Assembly: GCA_932521025.1 (NCBI GenBank) | Contig: OW051468.1 | Location: 4,898,064 to 4,962,063 of the forward strand | DNA length: 64,000 nucleotides | DNA from: Oscheius onirici | Lineage: Eukaryota > Nematoda > Chromadorea > Rhabditida > Rhabditidae | Direction: 5' to 3' | In this document: one piece after another, positions 27,901 to 38,327 of the stretch | Numbering within the stretch: the stretch's first letter is position 1 | Layout: each line of letters opens with the position of its first letter | Notes under the pieces: generated by a model | What the model saw: only the letters and a program-made list of their open reading frames with translations | Databases searched by the model: none | What the model was told of the DNA's origin: nothing | Made by a program: the position numbers and the translations under genes

Positions 27901-29426
27901 ACCGTGCTCTTTCCACAGCCACTGGAGCCAACAAGAGCTACAGTTTGACCAGTTTTTGCTTCAAAGTTCAATCCTCTGAGAATTGGAACTTCTGGACGGG
28001 AAGGATAGGTAAACTTGACGTTTTTGACAGTGATGTGTCCTTTTAGATCTGTAGGCCGAATTCCTTCTTGACTGTAAGAGTCAATTTCAGGGATCTAAAC
28101 ACTAGTTTTTTACTCGAACTCTACTCACTCTGTCGATAATGCTGTAGAGAACTCCTGCCGAACCCAAGGCTGTTCCCACTGCTCCGAATTGAGGACCTGC
28201 TTGTCCTAGAGCCAATGCTCCCAGAGTGACAGAAAAGAAAATCTTAAAAGATATGATCAGGGGAAAGAAAAAGTAAATACCGTAACGACATCGCCTCCGT
28301 TTAGTCTCAGATCAACGACGTAGTTTGTTCCGATGTAGAAGGCCAGCCAGAAGCTGATGAAGAGGAAAAGAAAAGTAGCGCCGAGACCAAATCCGATGTA
28401 GACGGACTTTTTGATTCCAACAGTACGACATCGAGCCAAGGCTGTCTCGTATCTAAAGACGTTTTTTGGAAAAAGAGTTCTAACCGATTGTGCTCGTAGT
28501 TCTGTCCATTGAAGGACATGACAGTACGAATACAGGTCAAGACTTCTTCTGCTATTCCACCAGCTACCGCATACTTCTTTGCCTCTTGTGCTGCTGCGGA
28601 ACTCATCCATTTGCCCATGAACGCTCCGCAAATTATGAGAAAGGGCACGACGGATAGCATGATCAGAGTCAGTTTCCAGTCGTATGTGAAGGCAATGACG
28701 AAGCTAGCCACAAATTGGGCTGTGAACTGGATACAGAGTCCGACCTTGTCACCAGTTCCCTCTTTCACTCTCTCGAGATTACTGTAATTGGTCGTGGCGA
28801 AAGATAATTTAGACTCTTACTCGAACAGTTTTGTAGCCAAACTTCCAGAATTGTTCTTGTCGAACCAGGATATTTCTTGCCTCATGACCGACTTGAAGAA
28901 CTCTTGTCTCAAACGATTCACCATGTTCTCCGAAGCAATCAGGAAACAGATGGCCTAAAATCTTTACCATTTTAGTGGCGAGTGAAAGTCTACCTGAAGA
29001 CACGCCGCCACAAAGACTCCCACTCCAATCTCTGCAAAAATGATGCAGTTTTTCGAGACTTCACTGGTCATGTTGTGGTAGACTGCATCTCGGAAGATTT
29101 TAGATTCTGAAGGGACTATTGCAGAACAAAAGTAGTTGACAAACCATTGAAAAGTGGCAGTGTCATCTCAGCCATAGAGATCATAAAGTTCTGTGTGGTA
29201 TTACCCAAAAGAATGGATAGGACAGGAAGAGAAGCACCGGTCACGATGGCTACTATTGAGGCCAGAAGAAGGAGAAGTCTGTCAGAAGAGCTCGTGTAAC
29301 GATAGACTTGAAAGAAGGACGATCTGACATTCTTCGGTTCTCTGAGAAATGTATTCATTTGGAGAAGCCGACTTACTCTGGTTTGAGGATAGGATCATCC
29401 CAGGATTCTTTGGAAGTCTTTCCCAT
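24966..29426 (-). CDS. P-glycoprotein, ABCB-type multidrug transporter
   Basis: A full ABC exporter with the layout TMD1-NBD1-linker-TMD2-NBD2. NBD1 has Walker [10 protein letters not shown], signature QMSGGQKQR, Walker [13 protein letters not shown] and AHRLSTI. NBD2 has [18 protein letters not shown], the same Walker B and AHRLSTV. The linker (about 27000-27150) is charged and Lys/Arg/Glu rich. Each half has six hydrophobic segments. The start (29426) gives MGKTSKES and exon 2 begins EEPKNVRSS. At least 14 exons are separated by short introns. One junction in the linker (about 27155-27210) is uncertain: the best solution is a 55-nt intron. Nematodes carry many pgp paralogs; which one this is cannot be told from sequence alone. 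It exports lipophilic compounds across the plasma membrane. Confidence 0.95.
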
Positions 29427-30550
29427 TTCTCCAGGAACAAAATGACAGGTGGAGACTGAACTGTCTGACCCTTATAAGGACCGAGTGCAGATGGCTCTGT
29501 GCTCGCACACTCCAGCCGATAAGCCGCAAATCACAAAACCTGGAAATATCACTGATAGAGGAATTGAGAGTTCGACTAATGTCGGGATCTGTAGTCGCAC
29601 AGTGGGAGTACAGGGAACAACAGTCAAGGACACACAGATTTGCCTGTCAGACAATCCTCTTTGACCATTGTGACTCAATTGCACTCTGGTTACGTATGAA
29701 TGGTTGTTTTGCCAGTATCCTCACAGTTCCAGGAACTTGGTTGACGTCACAATTCTGAGTACTCGAATCAGTCAAGGTCAGTAGCACCGTGTGATGTGGG
29801 TCTAGTGTCTAGCTTGCTCCTTACAGAGCCGCCGATAGCTAGACTCTAGCTCTGGTCACAAAATATTTACGGAAGTCAAAAAGTGGTTCGAACTTCTGTT
29901 ACTGACCTTTGGAAGAACATTGACTGAAATTATAACATGGAGTTTGCTACTTGCTTTCGATCACTCGAGCCATTCCGTTAGATAGGACTGGCAATGTTTT
30001 CGAGAAATCCCTTTTCCTCTGGATAATGGACTAGGTATGATGGTTATTAAGGTGGTGGCTACAGGAAAGAACTCTCGATCTGCAACTGCGTTACAGACGA
30101 ATCAACACACAGACTTCGGAGCAGCCAAGACTAACAACACGATGTTGGGAACTATAATACAAGAAACGTCCTTTGCGTATTGCATCCGATGTTGTATGAT
30201 GCACCGTCTTTAGCAGTCTTTGTTATTTTTTGGCTCAGACCATTTATTACTGTTCTCGATCCGTAAAAGGTCTGTCGGGCAACAAGTCAAGCCAGACTCC
30301 TTTGTAAAGTGTTCCGCGTTCTTTTTAGAAAAAGATTTTTTTATCCAGTTGACCAACTTATGCTTTCTGGCAACCTTTGCTTTTCAATCAATATAGGAGC
30401 TTTTCCTTTTCCCAAATATGTAGCAATCGTCTCAGTTTCCTGCGATTACTTACTAGTCAGTAACCGCGCTCTAATTCCACTTTCTGTACGTTCTGTAGAA
30501 ATTCAAACTCCTTACCCTTTTCATTATTCTAAACAAGTTTTTTTAGTAGA
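29427..30550. other. Divergent promoter region, P-glycoprotein and HP1-like
   Basis: About 1.1 kb between two divergently transcribed start codons. No exon or repeat recognised. It ends in TTTTTTTAG-TAG before the HP1-like ATG, an acceptor-like site. Confidence 0.5.
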
Positions 30551-31086
30551 ATGCCTCCAAAGAAGTACATCCCTAAATCTAAGGGACAGATAGTCGAGGA
30601 GATCTTGGACAGACGGCCCTCGAAGACGGTTCAAGGAAAGTTTGAATATTTGGTCAGATGGCAGGTTTGTTCCTTTTTATTCGTCTCACCGTCATTCTTA
30701 GAACTCTGAAGAGAATGCTAATACATGGGAACCGGAGGACAACTTAAACTGTCCAACCTTGATTCCTCGCTTTGAATGCCAATATTGCCTGAAGAAGGAG
30801 CGGGAAGAGGCAAAGGTTTGAAATTGCTCCAAACTAAGAAAACGACTTGTTCAGAAAGAAAAAGAGGAGAAGAAAGAAGCAAGGACTCCTTTAGAAGTTC
30901 TAGATAGACAGACCTACAACGGACAGACGCTGTTTTTGATCAAATTCGACGACGGTCTTGTCGATCTCGTCCCGGCGAAGGAGGCAAATTTAAAGTTTGT
31001 TCATAGTTTGTTCTATTCTTACGTATTCCTTCAGATACACAGACCTTATTCTGAGACACTACGAGGATACCACTCATGTTGAATAA
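30551..31086 (+). CDS. HP1-like chromodomain and chromoshadow protein
   Basis: Four exons (30551-30664, 30702-30815, 30855-30994, 31035-31086) encode about 140 residues. The chromodomain spans about residues 12-62 (VEEILDRR, FEYLVRW, NTWEPEDNL). A short Lys/Glu hinge leads to a chromoshadow domain at about residues 88-138, with LVDLVPAKEANLKYTDLILRHYE close to HP1. HP1 proteins bind H3K9-methylated nucleosomes and dimerise through the shadow domain. Of the three aromatic cage residues only Trp (YLVRW) is kept: the first Tyr position is Gln (GQIVEEIL) and the third is Ser (NSEEN). Methyl-lysine binding may be weak or lost. The shadow domain looks intact. Confidence 0.9.
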
Positions 31087-31227
31087 GAAAGTTAGAACTA
31101 TCAACGATGAACTTGTGATCTCAGAACAGCTGGTTATTATATAGTTAAATAAACTCAGTTGTCTTAATTTCTGACTGACTCTTTGAGAAAGACTATTTGT
31201 TTACTTGTTCGACGCATATTATTGGCG

Positions 31228-31783
31228 GTGTCCACCAGGGTCGGGAGAACATTGAAATTTTCGGCGAACACGAACCGAACATCCCATTAATTTTTAAGCC
31301 GAACCGAACAGTGCTCTTTTTGTTCGCCTGCGAACCGAACACGAACCGAACACGAACTGTTCGTCGTCCCAATGTTCGTTCGCGAACATGCGAACACGAA
31401 CACAGCTCGAACATTTCACGAATTTTCTCCCAAATCACGGTTTTTTTTGTAAGAATTAGTTGTTTGATGATTAATTTCACTAAAAAGGAGGTAGGTAAAA
31501 AACTGGAAAGGAGTAGGGGATCCAAGAGGCTAAAAAATTGATGCCTTTGACTCAGACAGTCTATGGATATTGTCATTAGTACTGGATAAAATGTTCGTGT
31601 TCGTGCCCTTTTGAACTCTGTTCGAGGCCCGAACAGCGAACATTTTCACTTTTATGTTCGTCAAGCGAACACGAACACGAACATTCGCCAGTTCCGTGTT
31701 CGCCCTCGAACACGGACTGTTCGTGTTCGTATTCGGTCAAAACGAACAACGACCACGAGCATTCACCCAACCCTGGTGTCCAC
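31228..31783. mobile_element. hAT-type MITE with 8-bp target duplication
   Basis: The 540-bp element (31236-31775) starts CAGGGTCGGG and ends in the complement of CAGGGTTGGG, the terminal consensus of hAT elements. It is flanked on both sides by the identical 8-mer GTGTCCAC (31228-31235 and 31776-31783). Inside both ends lie many copies of GAACACGAAC and its complement GTTCGTGTTC, typical of subterminal transposase-binding repeats. It has no transposase coding region and lies between the HP1-like and Kunitz genes. Confidence 0.9.
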
Positions 31784-31973
31784 ACAACTCTCGAGGATTG
31801 CTCTAGCGCTCTCCGTTCTATCCGAAAACAGGAAAAGCCGCAGTCAGAATGTTCACTGTCATATCTGATCTATCGAACAAACCAGCTAGTCCAAGGGTCA
31901 AAGTGTCATGCTTATTTTTATCCAAAGCGAGACAGAGCCTGTTCAAATATCACGAAGCAGTCACTCTACTGCA

Positions 31974-32275
31974 ATGCTCTTCCCAATTGTGCTCGTCTGT
32001 CTCCTTCCATCTTTCCTTACCGAAATACCCAATATATGTTCTCTTCAACCGGAAAAGGGCTCCTGTACGGGTCTCTATCTCAAAGCCTTCTTCAATCAGA
32101 CCACCGGCGAATGCGAGAAGTTCATTTACGGAGGATGTGGAGGGAACGACAATAGGTAGAAGAGAGAAGGACTGTCAATGGTTTTAGATTCAGCTCTTTT
32201 GGTGAATGCAACTCCAAGTGCAAGGCAGTCACGAAAAGATCTCGTCAGGTGGTAAACTTTGATACTGTCAACTAA
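31974..32275 (+). CDS. Secreted single-domain Kunitz-type protease inhibitor
   Basis: Residues 1-16 form a signal peptide (MLFPIVLVCLLPSFL). One Kunitz domain follows with perfect spacing C-x8-C-x15-C-x7-C-x12-C-x3-C. The P1 residue after the second Cys is Thr, so trypsin inhibition is unlikely; an elastase-like or other target is possible, which is inference. Exons 31974-32155 and 32188-32275 are separated by a 32-nt intron (32156-32187), among the shortest here. The stop TAA overlaps the AATAAA at 32274-32279. The gene is convergent with SSP, whose stop is 50 bp away. Confidence 0.92.
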
Positions 32276-32279
32276 TAAA
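32274..32279 (+). terminator. Poly(A) signal overlapping the Kunitz stop
   Basis: AATAAA shares bases with the TAA stop codon in the string TAATAAA, the same arrangement as at MTG2. Confidence 0.6.
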
Positions 32280-32325
32280 TGAAAAGAGATACCGCGAAGT
32301 TTTATTCGTTACGCTTCCTTGGTCG

Positions 32326-33091
32326 CTAAGTGGTCTTAAGAGGGATGGTGACCTCCCCACTCTGAGCAGAGGCTTTAAACGAAGCCGTGGCGTCCTCCTC
32401 ATCGGCTGGAACTTCGACCCACTGGATGACCATCTTCTCGCCATCCTTTCCGGCTCCGGCAAAGCGCATCACCTCGATTTTCGCGCTTCCTTTCGGCTCG
32501 ACGAAGCCGTAGACCGGCTTGACACGGTAGAGTTCCAGATTGGAGATCTTCACCTGCAAGTTTGATTCTCATTGGACATTCCCATTAGACACGATCGGTT
32601 GAGAATGAGCTTGGAAAAGACATGTCGAATAGGAAAGAATTCAAGACAGGCAGTAAAAAGCCATTGATACTCTTCAGTGGTTTTGCATCAGGTTAATTCA
32701 AAAACAGGTAAACAGTCAAGATAGACAGCCGACTACGAGTAAGAACTGAAGTAGACAGGAAGCCTCGATCAGAGTGAGAATCGAGATGGAGAAGACCGAT
32801 CGAATGGATCATACTGAAACGAATAGTCAACAGTCACTAATTGTAAGAACAGGTTCAATGGAATATTCAGTTCAAGACTGTCTGGCCCCGGTGAAAAATC
32901 TAAACAGATATTAAGAAGTGGTGGCAGCAGCAACAGAAGACAAGAGACACGTTTTGCTAGTACGACGAGACATTGTGATAGGAACTAACCTTGAAGCAGC
33001 TGCGACCATCGAAACTGCTGGTCAAATTGAAGAAGCAGTTTCCACCAGCTGCTGGAAGAGTCAGTTTCTTGGGATCGACCGTCAGCGCCAT
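32326..33091 (-). CDS. Sperm-specific class P protein (MSP-fold, SSP)
   Basis: Exon 1 (33091-32991) and exon 2 (32553-32326) join to a 109-residue MSP-domain protein: start MALTVDPKKLTLPAAGG, then VKISNLELYRVKPVYGFVEP, then MVIQWVEVPADEEDA and the end VTIPLKT. This is close in length and pattern to nematode SSP/MSD proteins. These small immunoglobulin-like proteins belong to the MSP group expressed in amoeboid sperm. The 437-nt intron contains no recognised element. The start is divergent from an unrecognised gene at 33281, with 189 bp between. Confidence 0.9.
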
Positions 33092-33280
33092 CGAGAAGCT
33101 AGAAGTGAGTTTCGCTTAATTGCTTGTATATTCAGTTTGTTGACAATAAAAAGTGTCTAAGACTAAAGTCAAATAAAAAAGTTTGAACAAAAAAGACAAT
33201 TCAGTCCAGCTCGTGCAATCGTTATATAGGAGTCATTGTGAAGGAAGTGCGGGATCCAAGGAGTGAACGACATCAATAAC

Positions 33281-33638
33281 ATGTCGCTGAAAAGTGCCAT
33301 CCCAGCCGACGAGATGATGACCATGGTTCGACGGTGTCAGGAGAACGTCAAGAAGCAGCCGGTCATGATTGAATGTTTATGTGGGATATACATGGTCAGT
33401 TTTACTGAGGATTTGGAACAAGGGCGGCTGCCCGAACCAACATCCCTATATCTCCTATATAGACAGTGCTCTGTAGTATGCCGGAGGCATTTCTCCGTTG
33501 GATCAACTTGAAGACATAAAAGTCTGTCGGCCTTCGAAAATGGCTGGCTGGGCCAAGAACGGACGAGGAGTCACGTCCGGAGACGACGTCGTCCGCGAAT
33601 TCTTTCGCAAGATGGACATTGATCTGATCGTCAGATGA
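33281..33638 (+). CDS. Unrecognised 91-residue protein
   Basis: Exon 33281-33394 and exon 33477-33638 join in phase 0 through an 82-nt intron with GTCAG donor and TGTAG acceptor. The product starts MSLKSAIPADEMM, has CLCGIYM near residue 35 and ends REFFRKMDIDLIVR. It is soluble, mixed-char, with no signal peptide. No family is recognised. It shares a 189-bp promoter region with SSP, so sperm expression is conceivable but not shown. Its last bases overlap the 3' end of a minus-strand open frame by 8 bp. Confidence 0.5.
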
Positions 33639-34083
33639 CACCAAGTCGATGGCTATGAATTCTTCGCAGATCGGCATCGCGTCTTCTCAGCTCCCAGACA
33701 CTGGCGAATTCAACAACGCTATTACCGCCCACGTTCGTCAGCAAGAAGAAGAAGCAGGATAAAGTGATAGCCAATATGGATACAACAAAAATGCGGCTTG
33801 GATCCTTCTTTGACATACGTCCTTTTTCTGTTTCCTCATCTTTACGACCCTCATGTTTTCGCCTGGCTGTACGGCCTCGTAGCGGCGGAGACAAAGAGCC
33901 ATCAGTGTCTGGTGGGGCTCCCCTTGGAGAGAGACCGAAAACATTGATTCCGAGCGATGCAATCGCCTTTCGAACAAGGAGTCTTCGCAGCATGGGGCCA
34001 GAGAGAGGAGATTCGCAACTCTGATCTTGGTCAGATGAGAGCGAAAGTGAGAAGAACGGAACAGAAGGAACGCTCTCTTGCAA
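33631..34083 (-). CDS. Possible single-pass membrane protein
   Basis: A 150-codon frame. Residues 1-90 are Ser/Arg/Pro-rich; KKDPSR precedes a hydrophobic segment at about 97-115 (FVVSILAITLSCFFFLL), followed by a charged tail. This is the shape of a small type II or tail-anchored membrane protein. The true start may lie further downstream, for instance at MLRRLLVRKA. No family recognised, and no intron supports it. Confidence 0.4.
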   Translation of the reverse strand: MQESVPSVPFFSLSLSSDQDQSCESPLSGPMLRRLLVRKAIASLGINVFGLSPRGAPPDTDGSLSPPLRGRTARRKHEGRKDEETEKGRMSKKDPSRIFVVSILAITLSCFFFLLTNVGGNSVVEFASVWELRRRDADLRRIHSHRLGVI

Positions 34084-34704
34084 GTCTGGCGAAGATCTAA
34101 CGGCTCGATTAGGTTGCTTTACAGACTGCTATCGCTGGCACAAGCGGTAAAGTTACTGCTGCAGACGGTGTGATCCAGCTAGAGTTTTCCAGTAAAAAAT
34201 TAGACAATAGATTCCACGTATTTTCTATCTAAAATTTTCTCCGGAAGAAGAATCCAGATTGTCACAACTACTAACAGTGGAGCTCCTCCTCCGCCGTTTC
34301 GGGTCTCTCTTTGTCCCAGTGCCTATCGCGTATATCTAATCGCGCGTTCAACCCATAAATACGGTCCTGTTTTCGGGGCCCTCCTTCACTCTCCTCCGGC
34401 ACCGCCTTCTCCCTGGGTGATCAACTTGGCTATCTGCTTCTTCCCTAACGACTGGCTCCTATCAGTTCTTCGTCTTGCTGTCCATCGATTGGCGGTCTCT
34501 TTGGTTGTCTAGCTGTATGACTATACGAGAGCTCATAGGGCTAGCGATCCAAGGCGACAGTCGTCGAATTTCAGCTCATCGTAAGTCAGAATAGACTTTT
34601 TTTAATAGAAAAATACCCGTATTACTTATGAGAGACAGTAGCGAAACAAAATGGGACACAACTGGCCCTAACAAAACCTATATAAACTATGAAGAAAAAC
34701 AAAA
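34084..34704. other. Intergenic, upstream of 34 kb gene and 3' of TIMM44
   Basis: About 620 bp with pyrimidine-rich tracts and short repeats of CTCCTCC. No exon or RNA gene could be supported. Confidence 0.45.
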
Positions 34705-36547
34705 CTACAAGGCGTGAGGGGCTTCCTGGAAGTGAACTTCAAGCAGTTTCCACGCGACGGCAGGGTTGTATTCCTCCATATCGCGGCACATAACCCACAC
34801 GTGTTGAACTTTGACCGGATTGTTCTGAAAATAAATGTTTTTGAAAAGTCTACAGAAAATTGTTTGTGAAAATGACTTAGGTTCCTACTGTATTGCTAAA
34901 AGGGAACTTTTGACTGCCTAAGTGTAGTTTAATGTCTGCTCGAGTCTTCGGCTGATTTCTCAAAAAGTTTTCCAGAAGAATGTGCGAAACGAGATGTTAT
35001 TGTCAAGATAACAAACGAGTTTTCGTCTTCGAGGTGCTAGAATTCGCACGGAAAACAAAAACTTACAGCATCTCCCTGTACTACTTTTCCTTCCGAATTC
35101 TTGACTACGTTTATCATGTAGACGTTGAAGCTGATAATGATGACAGGACCTTGCTCCATCATTTTGCCAGAAACCATCTAAAATTCTTACTTCGGAAGTA
35201 ATCTTTTGAAATTTTTTACCTCAACTTTGCTGATATCAATGACTCGAGAATCCTTTGTCGAAAACTTGATCTTCTCGTATTCCTTGAGGACATTGGCCAA
35301 AATGTTGAAGGCACGCTCATGACACCAGTCTTGCAAGACTTCGATATCTCCTTGAATGAAGGCCTCTAGAACATTTGGTATGACTTCTTTCTCGCAAAAC
35401 CGCAGCCATTCGATCTTATTGAACGATGGATCGACCTTGGCAATTTCTGTCAGCACCTCCGAGACTTCGTTTGAGCCTCCTTAAACCGAATTAAGTTTTT
35501 CATAAACAAGCGTCGAACAAACCAAAAACGCCGGCTATCCGCTCTGTAACACCGCGCATCAGACGAACAGCCACGTTGTCACTCTCGTCGTAACGGATTT
35601 TCCAGTCGAGAAGTTCTAAAAACTTTTCATGAAGGAGAGCGAAAAACTAACTGTTGTAATAGGCATTTTCCTCGGAGAATTTCTTCCATCCGGCCGACCA
35701 TTTGGACTCCTTATGCAGGGTCACATCCGTTGCGTCGCTGAAAGTTTGCTATAGATGAAAACTTGCATGATTGTAGGTCAAGAATATATTGCTTACTCGT
35801 TTGCCATAACAGATCGCTTGGCCCATTCTGACTGGAATCCTTCTGTTCGTTTCTTCAGCTGTTCCGGTCTGCTGTACATTCGCACGTCGGTTATGGTGTC
35901 AATTTCGTCTTTTACGCTTTTCATCGACTAAAATAATTAACTAAAGATAAAAAGCAGAACAAAAACTCACGGTGGAGACCTGTTTGTAGACTTCAGTATC
36001 GCCGACCTTCTCAGCGATCTTTTCCACGTGTTCGGCTGCAACTCGTGCTTGTTTTAGGGCTTCTTCTCCTGCAGCTGTAAGCTTTTTGCCAGCTTCGGTC
36101 TTCTGCACTTCTTTGATCATTTTCGACAGTTGCTCGCTGAGCTCATCCAGCTTGATTTTGACAACTTCGGAGCTCTTCAGAGTTTCTTTCTCGACGATTT
36201 CCTAGAAAATAACATAAATAAAAAGACTCGATCAGAAACTCACGAATTTTTTCCTAGCATCCTTGAGAGCCTCGCTATCATTCAGCTCCTGCATTCTCTG
36301 TCGAAGCTGCTTCTGATGTTCCTAAAAGATGGTAATTTTTTTAAAGGGTAGAAAACTGCAAACTCACATGAAGTTCCTTATTTCTTTCGAGCTCGTCCTT
36401 GACATTATCGATGAGATTTCCGAGAAAGCCCTTCTTCTGTGGCGCGCTGTAGAACCGGAGAGGCTGGTGCGCGGCTGGAGCATAAACTATGGCCGGATGA
36501 GACCGTGAAATTCCAGCTACGAGGCTGGATCCAGCACGACTGAGCAT
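34705..36547 (-). CDS. TIMM44: Mitochondrial import inner membrane subunit TIM44
   Basis: TIM44 anchors mitochondrial Hsp70 to the TIM23 channel in the matrix. The N-terminus (MLSRAGSSLVAG, then Arg/Ala/Ser-rich) is a presequence. A long charged helical region follows with KGFLGNLIDNVKDELERNKEL and MQELNDSEALKDARKKF. The C-terminal Tim44 domain carries EVLTEIAKVDPSFNKIEWLRF-type sequence, EAFIQGDIEVLQDWC, GKMMEQGPVIIISF and WKLLEV near the end. Eight or so exons have introns of about 40-55 nt. The stop is TAG at 34705-34707. It is divergent from the MAD3-like gene with 335 bp between starts. Confidence 0.94.
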
Positions 36548-36882
36548 AACTAAAATGAACTTGTTTTAGTGAGTTTTAAATAGAGGAGCTTTTGCTGAAA
36601 GTGTTCTTTTTGTTCCTCTTTGTGTCTAACAACAAAGAGAGTGTGAAAATAATAACAATGGAAAATATATGAGGAAAACAATAGAAAGAACTCGAAGTAA
36701 AGAAATTGCATGGACAGTGACTGGCGCCAAGATTGATTAGCAGGATTTTCGCTGCGGGACCCAGTATTTTGGAACTAGCGGTAAATAGGACAATTCGAAC
36801 TTCTGGTCATTTTGGCAATTGTTTACGTAAATCACAAATCCGTTTTGTCTTATTTAGAGCCTGTACAACAATCTGCTTTAGA
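36548..36882. promoter_or_regulatory. Divergent promoter, TIMM44 and MAD3-like
   Basis: A 335-bp region between two divergent start codons. It contains the palindrome TGGCGCCA at about 36721, similar to an E2F site, which would suit a mitotic gene; a match this short can occur by chance. It ends with GCTTTAG one base before the MAD3 ATG, a trans-splice-like acceptor. Confidence 0.35.
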
Positions 36883-38327
36883 ATGGGAGAAACCTGCTGT
36901 AATGAGGAAGATGCTAAAAAGTTTGAATGGGAGCTCTGTCGCGAAAATGTCAAACCCATGAAGCATGGACGGCGAGTAGACGCAATAAACAAGGTTCGTC
37001 ATTTTTCAATTTAGTGCAACAATGACATTTTAGTCGCTATCACAAGTAGCATGCAATGCAGAAAAAATAACGTCTGAGAAGTTGGAAGAATGTTTCGCAG
37101 CTGCTGAATCCGCAGAAGATCCTCTCGAGTTGTGTCTAGGATTTTGTCGCTGGTTTGAAGACTCGTATCCAAGCGGGAAACAACGTCTCTATTATCAACT
37201 ACTCTGGAAGATTGTACACAAGTGAATTTTTGTTCTATTTTTGGCCAGCACACATTGAAAATCTTTGTTTACATTTCGTGTCCAGATTTATCGAGAAGAG
37301 TCGCTACGAACACGATCCTCGGTCGCTGAAATTTTGGGAAAGTCTAGCCGATAATAGTCTCGGACACGGCTACGAAGTTTACCAGCATGCTTATCACAAC
37401 GGCTGCCTCACCGAGTGAGTAATTATTTTCAAATTTCCTTAATTTTACAATTCAGAAATGCCGATTTCTACGTTCGCTGGGCGAGAGATCTCGAAGACCG
37501 TGGAGCTGTCCAAAATGCTCGTGAAGTGTTACACCGGGGGATACTACAAGGAGCCGTGCCACTAAACGTAATCACATTGTTTATCTCAAAACCGTCAACT
37601 TCAGCTCCTGGTTGAAGAGGAAGACCAGCTAGAAATGCGTGAAATGAGGCGACAGTTGGAACGAGCTAAGGCGAGTGATGACCAGGAAAGTGATGACGAT
37701 TGGGAAAACAATGAAAATGGAGAGACGAGACAGGTGTTCACTCGTGTATCTTGTACGTTATTTGTATGGACAGAAATCATTCCGTTTCTTAGCTCTGGAC
37801 GATGGTGCTGTACCAGTCATGCGTCTACCATCGCTTGTCGGAGAACAAGGCAGTCGAAAACTGGCAGATGTTCCCAAGCCACAGGTTCAACCAACAGCTT
37901 TCGACGTTTTTGAAGATGACGAAAAAGCTCAAGAGACATATCTCGAGGACGTTTACCAAATTCACAGCGAGGCCCAAAGTTCACATATTGAACGATATGC
38001 CTTGAAAAATAACAACTCTATCAAACTAGCCCCTAACAAGGTTACTTTTTTTTCAACCCTTTTATTCATAAAACTGAGTTCAGTATCACAAAAAGTCACT
38101 CACTCACTCGACATCTGCTTTCGCCGTCTGGTGTGATGACAAAGAAAACGTGGATCCTTACGAAGAAATCGCCAACAGGCCAACTAAAGGAGGACAGAAG
38201 AAGCCTAAACTCGCCTTCCACAAAAAATTTCTCGAAATTGCGATGGAGGAAGTTATGGCCGAGATGTATTTAGCTGATGAAAGCGTCAGAAAAAGACTCG
38301 ATTTCGACGATACTGATGAAGACTAAT
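36883..38327 (+). CDS. BUB1B: MAD3/BUBR1-like spindle checkpoint protein without kinase domain
   Basis: The N-terminal segment reads FEWELCRENVKP, which aligns with the BUBR1 KEN1 region (KEN followed by VxP). The TPR-like BUB1/MAD3 domain follows: LELCLGFCRWFEDSYP, LYYQLLWKIVHKFIEKSRYE, WESLADNS, GYEVYQHAYHNGC and NADFYVRWARDLED. A middle acidic part leads to VMRLPSLVGEQ, and near the C-terminus lies DKENVDPYEE, a canonical KEN box. The protein ends DDTDED at about 400 residues with no kinase domain, like yeast Mad3 and C. elegans SAN-1. It should inhibit APC/C-CDC20. The first KEN is REN here (codon CGC). Several short introns; one junction at about 37749-37797 is chosen by phase. Confidence 0.9.

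Noticed and set aside
31236-31775. CRISPR-like or simple repeat array of GAACAC units
   Set aside because: Units are irregular, in both orientations and lie in an element with hAT ends and an 8-bp duplication.
36715-36735. E2F-type site between TIMM44 and the MAD3-like gene as a separate finding
   Set aside because: An 8-base palindrome is too short to claim; mentioned only in the promoter entry.
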